Positions 50,788 to 59,006 of a DNA stretch of 64,000 nucleotides are shown in pieces (position 1 is the first letter of the stretch; each line of letters opens with the position of its first letter). The DNA lies in assembly GCA_026645575.1 (NCBI GenBank), contig JAPKMW010000002.1:1-64000 (forward strand). The letters are read 5' to 3'. The position numbers were made by a program, and so were the translations under genes. Below the pieces are notes generated by a model. It was not told the DNA's origin, made no database searches, and worked only from the letters and a program-made list of their open reading frames with translations. The DNA is from Caldilineaceae bacterium. GTDB taxonomy: Bacteria; Chloroflexota; Anaerolineae; Caldilineales; Caldilineaceae.

Positions 50788-51819
50788 TTATCCTTCGTTC
50801 CAGGTCAACACGACTTTACCGGCCGCGCCGGTCAGCATGGCGTCAAACCCTTGTTGGAATTCGGTGTAGGGCAGTCGGTGGGTGATCACCGGCGCGATCT
50901 CTAGCCCCGATTGCAGCATCACCGTCATTTTGTACCAAGTCTCATACATCTCGCGGCCATAGATGCCGCGGATGGTGAGCATGTTAAAGATCACCTTGTT
51001 CCAGTCAATCGCCATCTCGCCGGGCGGGATGCCCAGCATGGCAATCTTGCCGCCGTGGCACATATTATCCAGCATGTCGCGGAAGGCGCTGACATTGCCG
51101 CTCATCTCCAGCCCGACATCAAAGCCTTCACGCATGCCCAGTTGCTTTTGTACATCTTGCAGGCGGGTGGTGCGCGCATCCACTGCCAACGTGACCCCCA
51201 TTTGCCGCGCCAGATCCAGCCGATAGGGGTTGACATCGGTGATCACCACATAGCGGGCGCCGGCATGGCGCACCACCGCCGCCGCCATGATGCCGATTGG
51301 CCCGGCGCCGGTGATCAGCACATCCTCGCCCAGTACATCAAATTGCAGGGCGGTATGGACGGCATTGCCAAAGGGATCAAAGATGGCCTGGACATCGCGC
51401 GGAATGTGCGGGTCATGATACCAGACATTGGTGACGGGCAAGGTCATGTATTCGGCAAAGGCGCCGGGGCGATTGACGCCAACGCCAACCGTATCCTTGC
51501 AGAGATGCCGACGACCGGCCAGACAATTACGACAATGACCACAGACGACATGACCTTCGCCGCTGACAATATCGCCGGGATGAAAATCTTTGACCAGGGA
51601 ACCGACCGCGGCAATTTCCCCGACAAACTCGTGACCGACCACCATCGGGACGGGGATGGTCTTCTGCGCCCAGGCATCCCAGTTGTAGATGTGCAGATCG
51701 GTGCCGCAAATGCCGGTGCGCAACACCTTGATCAACACTTCGTTCGCGCCAAAGGCCGGCACCGGCACGTCATCCAGCCATAGCCCTGGCTCGGCTTTTT
51801 TCTTGACTAATGCTTTCAT
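50788..51819 (-). CDS. tdh: L-threonine 3-dehydrogenase
   Basis: A 343-residue zinc enzyme oxidising L-threonine to 2-amino-3-ketobutyrate. [20 protein letters not shown] is the threonine-dehydrogenase hallmark; the catalytic zinc site includes that Cys and VVGHEFVGE; the structural zinc lobe is [15 protein letters not shown]; the nucleotide loop is [25 protein letters not shown] is also TDH-specific. No 2-amino-3-ketobutyrate CoA ligase is adjacent. Lying between two sugar-type Gfo/Idh genes, it may instead oxidise a related polyol, but the sequence is a good TDH. Confidence 0.9.
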   Translation of the reverse strand: MKALVKKKAEPGLWLDDVPVPAFGANEVLIKVLRTGICGTDLHIYNWDAWAQKTIPVPMVVGHEFVGEIAAVGSLVKDFHPGDIVSGEGHVVCGHCRNCLAGRRHLCKDTVGVGVNRPGAFAEYMTLPVTNVWYHDPHIPRDVQAIFDPFGNAVHTALQFDVLGEDVLITGAGPIGIMAAAVVRHAGARYVVITDVNPYRLDLARQMGVTLAVDARTTRLQDVQKQLGMREGFDVGLEMSGNVSAFRDMLDNMCHGGKIAMLGIPPGEMAIDWNKVIFNMLTIRGIYGREMYETWYKMTVMLQSGLEIAPVITHRLPYTEFQQGFDAMLTGAAGKVVLTWNEG

Positions 51820-51959
51820 ACGTTTCCTACTATGTTACTCATCAGGTAACACAGAGATTCACGGAGATTGCACAGAGACACCCAGAGAAAAGAACAGAAT
51901 TCTCTCAGTGCATCGCTTTTTCCCGCTGTGCGGCGCTGTGTCCCGATTAGTTCCCTGCA

Positions 51960-52994
51960 TCACAATTCTACGGTGCGTCCCGTGCGCGCCGCTTCATGGG
52001 CCGCTTCGATGATTTGCAGAGATTTGATCGCATCCGCCACCGTATAGCCGCTGCTGCCTTCGCCCCGGATGGCGGCGGCAAATTGGCGGATCGACGCCCG
52101 GCCTTCGGCGCCATAGCCGCCGACTTCTGCCGTTGGCACGCCGAATTTGCGTTGGGGGGCGCTGGCCCAAGCCGGGTTGGTACTCTTGATCGTGACTGAC
52201 TTCTCGGCTTCCTCCCATTTCGCCCAGCCATCGGAACCGCGCAGGCCAAAAGAGATTTCCCCATCGCCCGATGTAAAGTAACCGGCGTGGAGGCTGCCGA
52301 TCATGCCATTGGCAAATTGCAGGGAAACGGCGGCCGCATCTTCCACATCAATCGGCTGACCGCTGACGTTGGCTTCGATGGCGCTGACTTTGACCACTTC
52401 CGAACTGGTGATGTAGCGCATGAGGTCAAACCAGTGACAGCCCAGCCAGTTGAGGATACCGCCGCCCGCTTCGGTCCGCTTCATATACCAGGTGTTGGGA
52501 TTGCGCCGAGCCACGCTGGAGGTGAGAAAGCGCATCTCAATCGAATAGGGCTTACCCAACAGACCGGCGTCATAGCTTTCTTTGATCAACTGGCTAATGG
52601 GATGAAAACGCCAGGTATAGCCACAGGAAAAGTGCAGATTGTTGCGTTTCACCGCTTCGGCCACCGGCAGCAGTTGGCTTGAATGGACAGCAAAGGGTTT
52701 GTCCGCCCAGACATTGACCCCCGCCTCTGCCACTTGCAACATCCAACTAGGCATATCTTTCAGATAGGTCGAGACCATCACGACATCGGGCTTGGCCTGT
52801 TCCAGCAGGTCGGCCAGCGAAGGGTAGAAGGGGACATGCTGGGCGTCGGCCTTGATATGTTTGCGCACACTGTCGGGATCAGGGTCATAAAAGCCGACCA
52901 GTTCCACCTCGTCGGGCAGCAGCATGAGGGTGTCGCGGTAGCTGTTGGCGTGGATCATTGATACGCTCGCCTGGGCAAAACGAATTTTTCGCAC
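51960..52994 (-). CDS. Gfo/Idh/MocA-family oxidoreductase
   Basis: A 344-residue dehydrogenase starting at GTG 52994, supported by GAGGAG seven bases before it; the protein then begins (V)RKIRFAQASVSMIHANSY. The usual EKP is DKPFAVH, still with the catalytic Lys. The C-terminal domain has AGGGILNWLGCHWFDLMRYI. Paralogue of 49607-50686. First gene of an operon with the threonine dehydrogenase and the second Gfo/Idh; its promoter carries an operator-like palindrome (53218-53228) shared with the dppA promoter. Confidence 0.87.
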   Translation of the reverse strand: MRKIRFAQASVSMIHANSYRDTLMLLPDEVELVGFYDPDPDSVRKHIKADAQHVPFYPSLADLLEQAKPDVVMVSTYLKDMPSWMLQVAEAGVNVWADKPFAVHSSQLLPVAEAVKRNNLHFSCGYTWRFHPISQLIKESYDAGLLGKPYSIEMRFLTSSVARRNPNTWYMKRTEAGGGILNWLGCHWFDLMRYITSSEVVKVSAIEANVSGQPIDVEDAAAVSLQFANGMIGSLHAGYFTSGDGEISFGLRGSDGWAKWEEAEKSVTIKSTNPAWASAPQRKFGVPTAEVGGYGAEGRASIRQFAAAIRGEGSSGYTVADAIKSLQIIEAAHEAARTGRTVEL

Positions 52995-53697
52995 AGAAAT
53001 GCTCCTCATCATATTTTACTGTTGGCAGATTGTCGGATCAAGATAAAAGGGTTGTTCCAGTGAATAGCTGGGGCGCCGGCGTTGAATCAGCGCCTGCAAG
53101 GTGCAGACATCGTTGACTCCGTTTATGTTTGTCACAATGGATTGGCTGGCTTGGCCTAATCTTTGCGCGTCACCCTGAAATTAACTTGGGTTCGGCTTAC
53201 CCAGCAAAGCAATCCGATTGTCCTACAAATATAGTATAAAATAAGAATACAGCTTTGTCCAATTCTTCTTTATTTGGCTCATCAGGAATCCAGGAAGTTG
53301 ACATGTCAATCTGCCCGGAAGGTTGGCCTTCTCCATCCTGTCAAACCTTCCGGGCATTCCAGATGATCAGCAACAGACAGAGTACTTCAACAGTTGCAAT
53401 GAAAATGTAGTGCGGATAAGCGGCGCCATCCCCGACCACAAGGGCAATTGTGAGTTGGATTCCTCCTTGAAGGGTTATGATGATTTACGCCAAGGTGGTT
53501 GCGCTAGGCTGCGACACGAACGCTCCCGGTTTTTGGGCTGCTGCGCTTGTACTGCGTAAAGCGTCAGAACAACCAGCGCGATCGCCCAGACCTGGTAGAC
53601 GATGACATACAGGATGTGCTGGGTGACTTGATGATTCACCTTTTTGTAACTGAGCAGTTACCTTTTTTGAACAATATGGCTGGGTTTTTCAGCCGCG
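52995..53697. other. Intergenic region with promoter, hairpin and a doubtful small frame
   Basis: A 703-base gap. It holds the promoter at 53218-53261, an inverted repeat at 53313-53355 (12-bp arms GCCCGGAAGGTT) and, on the minus strand, a 54-codon frame from GTG 53639 to the stop at 53475 with one hydrophobic segment (ILYVIVYQVWAIALVVLTLY). That frame lacks a ribosome binding site and may be a remnant. Nothing else was recognised. Confidence 0.45.
53218..53261 (-). promoter_or_regulatory. Sigma-70 promoter of the Gfo/Idh-tdh operon with FadR/GntR-like operator
   Basis: On the minus strand TGGACA (53256-53261) and TATACT (53233-53238) are 17 bases apart. The palindrome TTGTAGGACAA (53218-53228) follows at the same distance as in the dppA promoter and fits the FadR-subfamily consensus TNGTNNNACNA. 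A repressor bound there would cover the transcription start. Confidence 0.65.
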
Positions 53698-54420
53698 TTA
53701 CGGACGCCGCGGAGCAACACTAGTAGCCATACGCGGTTGGGTAGCGTCCATTTCCACGGTTGAATCAGTAATCGGATTGAAGCCCTTCACAATCAACCAT
53801 CCTGCCATGACCATTTCTTGCGGCAACATAACGAACTTCAGGATATCCAGGTTGATGCCGAATAAGGCTGTCAGGCTGGGTACCAAAGTCAACACGCCTG
53901 CTACCAGACCCCAGACTGAGATCCAGCGCGGGATAAGCTGCGCTTGATAGAACAAGTAGTACAATATCAGCGCACCGAGACTGAAGAAGATACCCACGAC
54001 GTTGCTCAGGATTGGGGATTGCGCATTAACCAGCAGCATCCCTAGACCCTGGGCAGCGGCTGTCTCTCCGAACTCGGCAGGTTGCCGGGCGATCACCAGC
54101 AAGAGCAGCCAGCAAACCACCATGCCGATCCCCGTAAGGGCTTCCAGCGCACCGCGGAAGATGACATACCCCACCGCCAAAGGTTCATTGAGGCGTTTGA
54201 GGATGGGAAACATCAGCGCCGGGATCATGGCCAGGGCGATGTTCATGACCAACACGAGTAAGGCTCCCCCCATGACACGGCTCTCGTTCGCGGCCACATC
54301 ATTGAGATAGTCGGGGCCACCCAGCACGCCGCCCAAGGTAACCGCACTCAGAATGCCGGCAACCGTCCCGATGATAAAGAGGACACCCACGCTCGTTGCG
54401 ATATTTCTGTCGTTTTTCAT
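53698..54420 (-). CDS. DUF4386-family integral membrane protein
   Basis: A 240-residue protein with six predicted helices, beginning MKNDRNIATSVGVLFIIGTV, the usual DUF4386 opening (a hydrophobic helix with AGILS) followed by a loop GGPDYLNDVAANESRVMGG. Function of the family is unknown; members are often next to stress or redox genes. No motif suggests catalysis or transport. It is followed upstream by a repeat-bearing gap and a short truncated gene. Confidence 0.85.
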   Translation of the reverse strand: MKNDRNIATSVGVLFIIGTVAGILSAVTLGGVLGGPDYLNDVAANESRVMGGALLVLVMNIALAMIPALMFPILKRLNEPLAVGYVIFRGALEALTGIGMVVCWLLLLVIARQPAEFGETAAAQGLGMLLVNAQSPILSNVVGIFFSLGALILYYLFYQAQLIPRWISVWGLVAGVLTLVPSLTALFGINLDILKFVMLPQEMVMAGWLIVKGFNPITDSTVEMDATQPRMATSVAPRRP

Positions 54421-54439
54421 AGGAGATTCTCCTTGCTTG

Positions 54440-54538
54440 TAGGGACGTGATTATGAAGGTTGCAGAATTAATTCGGTAGGCGCCTAGAAGGCCACCGAAT
54501 TACCGAAACAGTTTCCTAACGCTCATCATTACGTCCCT
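54440..54538. repeat. Degenerate palindrome related to the GTCCCTACGGGAC family
   Basis: AGGGACGT (54441-54448) pairs with ACGTCCCT near 54531-54538, and AATTCGGT (54470-54477) with ACCGAATT (54494-54501). The middle is not paired. The right end lies at the 3' boundary of the truncated small gene 54541-54723. Confidence 0.5.
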
Positions 54539-54540
54539 GG

Positions 54541-54723
54541 TCATATAGACAACGCCGCTTGGTCAACCACTGGGCCGGTTAAGAGCATATCGCCATCCGC
54601 TGCCAGCGTGATGGTTAGGCCGCCAAACCAATCGGTCCATTGACTGTCCAGTTGGCCCTTAAGCCTGATCTGGTAGACCAGAGGTTGACTTGGATTTAGT
54701 TTGGTTTCGCCTTTGTTTGACAT
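54541..54723 (-). CDS. Small conserved protein, apparently truncated at its C-terminus
   Basis: A 60-residue protein: YQIRLKGQLDSQWTDWFGGL, then TLAADGDMLLTGPVVDQAALSI. It resembles a family of about 75-90 residues reading (Y)xIRxKGxLDxxWSxWFDGLTI...TLLTGPVVDQAALHGLLxKVRDLGLPLLSV, of unknown function. Here the frame stops right after DQAAL, losing the last 15-20 residues, and a degenerate repeat begins at that point. GGGAG eight bases before ATG 54723 supports the start. Whether the short form works is uncertain. Confidence 0.6.
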   Translation of the reverse strand: MSNKGETKLNPSQPLVYQIRLKGQLDSQWTDWFGGLTITLAADGDMLLTGPVVDQAALSI

Positions 54724-55107
54724 CGGTCTCACTCCCTTGGTGGCAAGTGATAACGGTCTGTGCCACTATCGATAGTATACTGCTGCCAGAGAGGCTGCGA
54801 TAGACACTTTAGTGTGGTTTGGAGTATTGTTTTGCCGTGTTGTATGCAATAGATACCAGCGAGCAGCATAGGAAGTAACCCATACCCCTGTAAAAAGTGT
54901 TACTTTCTGTGGGGTTTCAGGGACGCGTCGGTATCCTAGCCACTTGACCGGGTGAGAACCCCGCAATCTGGCGGAGTTCCATTAACTCTTTCTATGGTAT
55001 TTTCTTGATACTACGCCTACCAATATGCTAAATAAAAGCGGTAGCGTTGCGTTGTAAAATTACCGCTTTCAACAAATCTCACTTTGATTTTTAAGGAGGG
55101 ATACCTA
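54724..55107. other. Divergent intergenic region
   Basis: A 384-base gap between the small protein and the peroxidase gene. It holds a 9-bp inverted repeat (55035-55043 and 55061-55069, AAAGCGGTA arms) 40 bases ahead of the peroxidase ribosome binding site, a possible operator. The frame at 54766-54966 on the minus strand has no family that I can name and is not annotated. Confidence 0.4.
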
Positions 55108-56232
55108 ATGAAACGTTTCATGTCTTTATTATCAATGTTGCTTTTAATTACTGCCATTGTGGTGGTAGCAAGTTGTTCCGGAACGCCAGACTCGCCAACG
55201 TCTACGCCGGTTCCTCCCACACCGATCCCTGACACGCCGGTGCCTGCCGCAGCGGCGCCCGCAGCAGAGGCGCCCGCAGCAGAGGCTAGTGTAGCCGTGC
55301 CCGAAATCAATCGAGACATGCTTGCAATCTTTGGAACCTTACCCGAAGAAGTTGCGCCGACTGGATACGAAATGAGTGAAGAATTGATTGACTTGGGCCG
55401 CATGTTGTTCTACGAACCACGCTTGTCCATCAATGGCAATATGTCTTGCAACACCTGCCACGGCCTGAACAACTACGGCATGGATGGTTTACGCTTCTCC
55501 TTTGGCCACACCGGCAATCCGGTAGGGCGCAACGCCCCCACGGTATACAATGCCGCGCTTCATGTCGCCCAATTCTGGGACGGACGCGCGGCCGATGTGG
55601 AAGAACAGGCCAAAGGCCCGATCTTGGCTGGCGGCGAAATGGGGATGCCTAGCGCCGAATTTGTGGTCAGTACACTAAAATCAGTGAAGGGCTATCTTCC
55701 GTTCTTCGAGGCGGCTTTCCCCGGCGATTCCGACCCGATCACCTATGACCATGTCGGGCAGGCCATCGGCGCATTTGAACGGCGTTTGATGACGCCCGGC
55801 CGTTTTGACGAATACCTGGCGGGTGATGATACCGCCTTGACCGATGCGGAAAAGCGCGGGCTGTCGTTGTTCATGAACACCGGTTGTACCGCCTGCCACA
55901 ATGGTCCGGCTTTGGGTGGAGGCATGTTCGCCGTTCTAGGTTCGCTGGAACCCTACGTTACCAACGATCTGGGGCGTTACAATGTAACCAAAAATGATGT
56001 TGACAAATTTGCGTTCAAGGTTCCAAGTTTACGCAATATCGCCGTAACTGGCCCCTACTTGCATGATGGAAGCATTCCGACATTGGAATCAATGGTGCAA
56101 CTGATGGTGCGCCACCAGTTGGGCAGAAAACTGACCCATGATGAGGTTGATGATATGGTCACCTTCCTGCGCTCGCTGACGGGCGTACTTCCTTCGGAAT
56201 ATACTGCCGCACCAGAACTTCCCGCCGAATAA
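55108..56232 (+). CDS. Di-haem cytochrome c peroxidase (CcpA/MauG family) lipoprotein
   Basis: A 374-residue exported protein. The signal peptide ends in VVASC, giving a lipid-modified Cys at about residue 23, followed by a Pro/Thr/Ala linker to about residue 60. Two c-type haem sites are present: C114-N-T-C-H118 and C260-T-A-C-H264. GRMLFYEPRLSINGNMSCNTCH and GRNAPTVYNAALHVAQFWDGRA are standard peroxidase blocks, and VPSLRNIAVTGPYLHDG leads to the C-terminus. It probably reduces hydrogen peroxide at the outer face of the membrane using electrons from a c-type cytochrome. AAGGAGG eight bases before ATG 55108 sets the start. Confidence 0.92.
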   Translation: MKRFMSLLSMLLLITAIVVVASCSGTPDSPTSTPVPPTPIPDTPVPAAAAPAAEAPAAEASVAVPEINRDMLAIFGTLPEEVAPTGYEMSEELIDLGRMLFYEPRLSINGNMSCNTCHGLNNYGMDGLRFSFGHTGNPVGRNAPTVYNAALHVAQFWDGRAADVEEQAKGPILAGGEMGMPSAEFVVSTLKSVKGYLPFFEAAFPGDSDPITYDHVGQAIGAFERRLMTPGRFDEYLAGDDTALTDAEKRGLSLFMNTGCTACHNGPALGGGMFAVLGSLEPYVTNDLGRYNVTKNDVDKFAFKVPSLRNIAVTGPYLHDGSIPTLESMVQLMVRHQLGRKLTHDEVDDMVTFLRSLTGVLPSEYTAAPELPAE

Positions 56233-56300
56233 TACCAAAAATATTGCTTCGCCAAATCCGTGCGCCGCCTGGAGGGCTTTGGCGGCGCACTGCCGAACGC

Positions 56301-57695
56301 TTATTGTTCTGACGATGGGCGTGGGATTTTGGCTTCGCCGGCGGCGCGCCAGGCCAGCAAATGTTGATGCAAGCGAGCGGCAATCACCGGTTCCTGGTCG
56401 GCTAGATTCTCTTCCTCGCCGATGTCCTGGCGCAGGTTATAGAGTTCCAGCCGGCCATCCTCAAAAAACTCGATCAGCTTATAATCCCCTGCCCGCACCG
56501 AAGAGCCGGGGGTGCCGCCCTGGTTGCCATAGTGGGGATAGTGCCAGAAGATCGCTTCCCGATTTAATTCCTGCTCACCACGGAGTAAGCCGGCAAAGCT
56601 CACGCCGTCGCAATGCAAGTCGGGCCGCAGTTCCTGGCCGGCCATTTCAAGCAACGTCGGGCAAAAATCAGGGCTGGTGACAGGCGTTGTGCAAACGCTC
56701 CCCGGTGCGATCACCCCCGACCACTTGATGAGCAACGGTTCCCGCGTGCCGCCTTCGTACATCCAGCCCTTGCCTTCGGCCAACGGGGCATTACAGGTGG
56801 GTGAACCCTCTGCCGTTGCCAACCCGCCATTGTCGGATGTAAAGATGACCACGGTCTCTTCGGTCAGCCCCTGATCGGCCAGCGTTTGCAACAGACGACC
56901 AATGTTCCAGTCCAGGTTTTCGATCATCGCTGCGTATGTCGGGTCGGATTGTAACAGGCGACGGGTGATGCGCAGGTGGCGCTTGTGTTCGGTCGGGAAG
57001 GGATCGCCCTCGGCAAAGGTGGGCAACTGATCCAGTCCTAGCCGTTGCGCTTTGGCGCGATATTTCTCGATTTCCGCCGCCTTGGCCTGGATCGGCGTGT
57101 GGACAGCATAGTGCCAGAGGTTGAGAAAGAAGGGCTTACCGGGATCGCGTTGCTCAAGTAAGCGGATCGCCTCGTCGGTCAGGCGGTCGGTGAGATATTC
57201 GCCATCGGGGCCGTTGGGCAGAGTGGGGATGGCGTAGGGGCTAAAGAAGCCGGCTTTCCCCGGCGATCCCTTTTCGCAACCGCCGATGTTGACCTCAAAA
57301 CCGTGGGTTTCCGGGTAATGGGATTGGCGACCCAAGTGCCACTTGCCCACATGCCAGGTGGCATAACCCGCCTGACGGAGCAGGGTGGCAATCGTCGTTT
57401 CGCTGTGGGGTAGGTGGTCAAGATAGGGAACATCCACCAATTTGCCCCGCGCTGGGTGAATGATCCGTTCATGGTCGATCCAGTCAGTGATGCCAAGGGT
57501 GGCCGGGTAGCGACCGGTCATGATGCTGGCGCGGGTCGGCGAGCAGACGGGGCAGGCGGCATAGGCATCGGTAAAGCGCATCCCCTCCGCCGCCAGACGA
57601 TCTAGGGTGGGCGTTTCGTAGAAGGTGCTGCCCATGCAGCTTAAATCGGCCCAGCCCAAGTCGTCGATCAGGATAAAAATAATGTTTGGTGGCAT
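56301..57695 (-). CDS. Type I sulfatase (formylglycine-dependent)
   Basis: A 464-residue sulfatase of the alkaline-phosphatase superfamily. It starts MPPNIIFILIDDLGWADLSC, where the DD pair binds calcium, and contains the signature CSPTRASIMTGRYP at about residue 50, whose Cys is converted to formylglycine. GKWHLG and FTSDNGG supply further active-site residues. No signal peptide, so it acts in the cytoplasm unless the upstream frame is used. It removes sulfate from sugars or aryl compounds. It needs a maturase not seen here. It converges with the peroxidase gene. Confidence 0.9.
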   Translation of the reverse strand: MPPNIIFILIDDLGWADLSCMGSTFYETPTLDRLAAEGMRFTDAYAACPVCSPTRASIMTGRYPATLGITDWIDHERIIHPARGKLVDVPYLDHLPHSETTIATLLRQAGYATWHVGKWHLGRQSHYPETHGFEVNIGGCEKGSPGKAGFFSPYAIPTLPNGPDGEYLTDRLTDEAIRLLEQRDPGKPFFLNLWHYAVHTPIQAKAAEIEKYRAKAQRLGLDQLPTFAEGDPFPTEHKRHLRITRRLLQSDPTYAAMIENLDWNIGRLLQTLADQGLTEETVVIFTSDNGGLATAEGSPTCNAPLAEGKGWMYEGGTREPLLIKWSGVIAPGSVCTTPVTSPDFCPTLLEMAGQELRPDLHCDGVSFAGLLRGEQELNREAIFWHYPHYGNQGGTPGSSVRAGDYKLIEFFEDGRLELYNLRQDIGEEENLADQEPVIAARLHQHLLAWRAAGEAKIPRPSSEQ

Positions 57696-57785
57696 AACGT
57701 GGTCGGCTTTCTGCTTGACTTGCTGATTAGCGCCACAGGTGCGCAATTTTGGAAAAGCCGCTTGCATAAAAGCGTGCTACAAACC

Positions 57786-57818
57786 ACACCTGACAGGTTT
57801 TCAAAACCTGTCAGGTGT
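57786..57818. repeat. Perfect palindrome ACACCTGACAGGTTTT
   Basis: Perfect 16-bp arms (57786-57801, 57803-57818) around a single base. It lies between the small gene stop at 57828 and the sulfatase start at 57695. Same position-type as the other elements but a separate sequence family, seen once here. Confidence 0.8.
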
Positions 57819-57827
57819 AGACGCCAT

Positions 57828-58073
57828 TCAACGCCGGTTACGCGGATGGTTTTTGGCGGTGCGTTCATTGCCCCGTTTGTAATTGCCTGTGAGGCGCGCC
57901 ATCAGTTGCTGGGCGTCGGCGTCACTGCTATCTGCCACATCTTGGACAAAATCGACGGCGTCCGTCCCGCGCAAGGTGGTGGCCAGGCGGCCGTAGTGCA
58001 AGATTTCAACGTCACCATTCTTTCTGGTGCGGTAGGTAAAGCCGAGATCGTTCTCTTCCGGTTGTTCGTTCAC
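57828..58073 (-). CDS. Small conserved hypothetical protein
   Basis: An 81-residue protein with GTG start at 58073, chosen because GGGAGG lies five bases before it; the longer frame to 58127 has no such signal. The sequence reads LGFTYRTRKNGDVEILHYGR, then LATTLRGTDAVDFVQDVAD and QQLMARLTGNYKRGNERT, with a basic tail. It looks like a small alpha/beta protein, possibly nucleic-acid associated given the tail. I do not know its function. Confidence 0.7.
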   Translation of the reverse strand: MNEQPEENDLGFTYRTRKNGDVEILHYGRLATTLRGTDAVDFVQDVADSSDADAQQLMARLTGNYKRGNERTAKNHPRNRR

Positions 58074-58130
58074 TGCCACCTCCCTTTGCCGATTGCCCTT
58101 AGACGGGCGTCTAACATAACTTCCCAAGTG

Positions 58131-58253
58131 GCTCTGTGCGAGTCCGTGACTCGCCCTATCCGCTCTGTGCGAGTCCGTGACTCGCCCTATCCGCTCTATG
58201 CGAGTCCGTGACTCGCCCTATTCGGTTCCGAGTTACGGACTCGCACAGAGCGG
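58131..58253. repeat. GTCCGTGAC element with 31-bp tandem triplication
   Basis: A half-element of 31 bp is repeated three times in a row (58131-58161, 58162-58192, 58193-58223), then followed by the inverted half (58224-58253). The first two copies are identical; the third has two changes, and each contains GCGAGTCCGTGACTCGC. Outer flanks (CGTCTA... and ...TAGACG) also pair. It lies between the flavin-protein stop and the small gene start. Confidence 0.88.
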
Positions 58254-58274
58254 AAGTTACTGCTAGACGTTCAC

Positions 58275-58811
58275 TTAGATGGGCGATGCTGTTTTGTTCT
58301 GGGTAATCGTCGCCTCATCCCACAAATTGGAGAACTTCAGAGCGCGCGGGCAATGACCATACGCTTCCTCAACGGTCAGCAGCAGCCCTTGCAGCACCTT
58401 CGCTTCCTCATCCGGATTAAAAATTTCCAGGTTGATATTCTTCGCCACCAACGCCTCGCGATCCACCACCTCTACGCGGCCATTGACACGCGCCGTTGAA
58501 TCGACGCCGGGAATAAAGAAGAGCAGCCCCACATGGGGGTTGCGGCTCACATTGTCATAGGATTGAAAGAGGCGGTTGCCAGCCACATCGGGAATCAGCA
58601 GATGGGTTTCATCCAACACCTTGACAAAGCCCGGCATCCCCCCCTTGGGCGACGCATCACAATGGCCCGCGGCGTCACTGGTTGCCAGGATGGCAAAGGG
58701 GGCGTGACGGATAAAGGTCTGCACCCATTCGTTCATATAGGGCACCACTTTGGTCGCCGCCCCACGCGACGGCTTGCCGAATTTTTCTTGAAACTGATTG
58801 ATCGCTGTCAT
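58275..58811 (-). CDS. Pyridoxamine 5'-phosphate oxidase-family FMN-binding protein
   Basis: A 178-residue split-barrel flavin or F420 protein. AILATSDAAGHCDASPKGGM and LLIPDVAGNRLFQSYDNVSR near residues 40-90 are the phosphate and flavin contacts of the MSMEG_1061/PNPOx-like group, followed by VGLLFFIPGVDSTARVNGRV. It is shorter than true PdxH and has no substrate signature, so a role as a general flavin reductase or detoxifying enzyme is likely. It is transcribed away from the SDR gene at 59007. Confidence 0.85.
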   Translation of the reverse strand: MTAINQFQEKFGKPSRGAATKVVPYMNEWVQTFIRHAPFAILATSDAAGHCDASPKGGMPGFVKVLDETHLLIPDVAGNRLFQSYDNVSRNPHVGLLFFIPGVDSTARVNGRVEVVDREALVAKNINLEIFNPDEEAKVLQGLLLTVEEAYGHCPRALKFSNLWDEATITQNKTASPI

Positions 58812-59006
58812 CTTGATGCCTTTCCTATAATGAATGATGTGCTTGCCGAATTGTCGTTGCCGAATTGTCGTCGCCGAATTATCAATAGTGGGGCAAAGCT
58901 ATGCTATCATTCTACTATACAAAGCAGAAGTACTGTCAAACTATGGTAACCACCTTTGCGTCGCTTACCCGACAAGCGCAAAGCAAGCTAGAAAGAACCA
59001 AAACCT

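Noticed and set aside
53323..53559. 78-codon plus-strand frame downstream of the Gfo/Idh promoter
   Set aside because: No ribosome binding site, no family resemblance, and it starts inside an inverted repeat.
53475..53639. 54-codon minus-strand frame with one hydrophobic helix
   Set aside because: GTG start without ribosome binding site; the tail is of low plausibility. Mentioned in the intergenic entry only.
54766..54966. 66-codon minus-strand frame in the gap before the peroxidase gene
   Set aside because: No start signal or identifiable domain, and the start codon context is poor; left as intergenic.
58131..58253. CRISPR-like array of 31-bp units
   Set aside because: The units are directly adjacent with no unique spacers, and each is a half of a dispersed palindrome; no cas genes are present.
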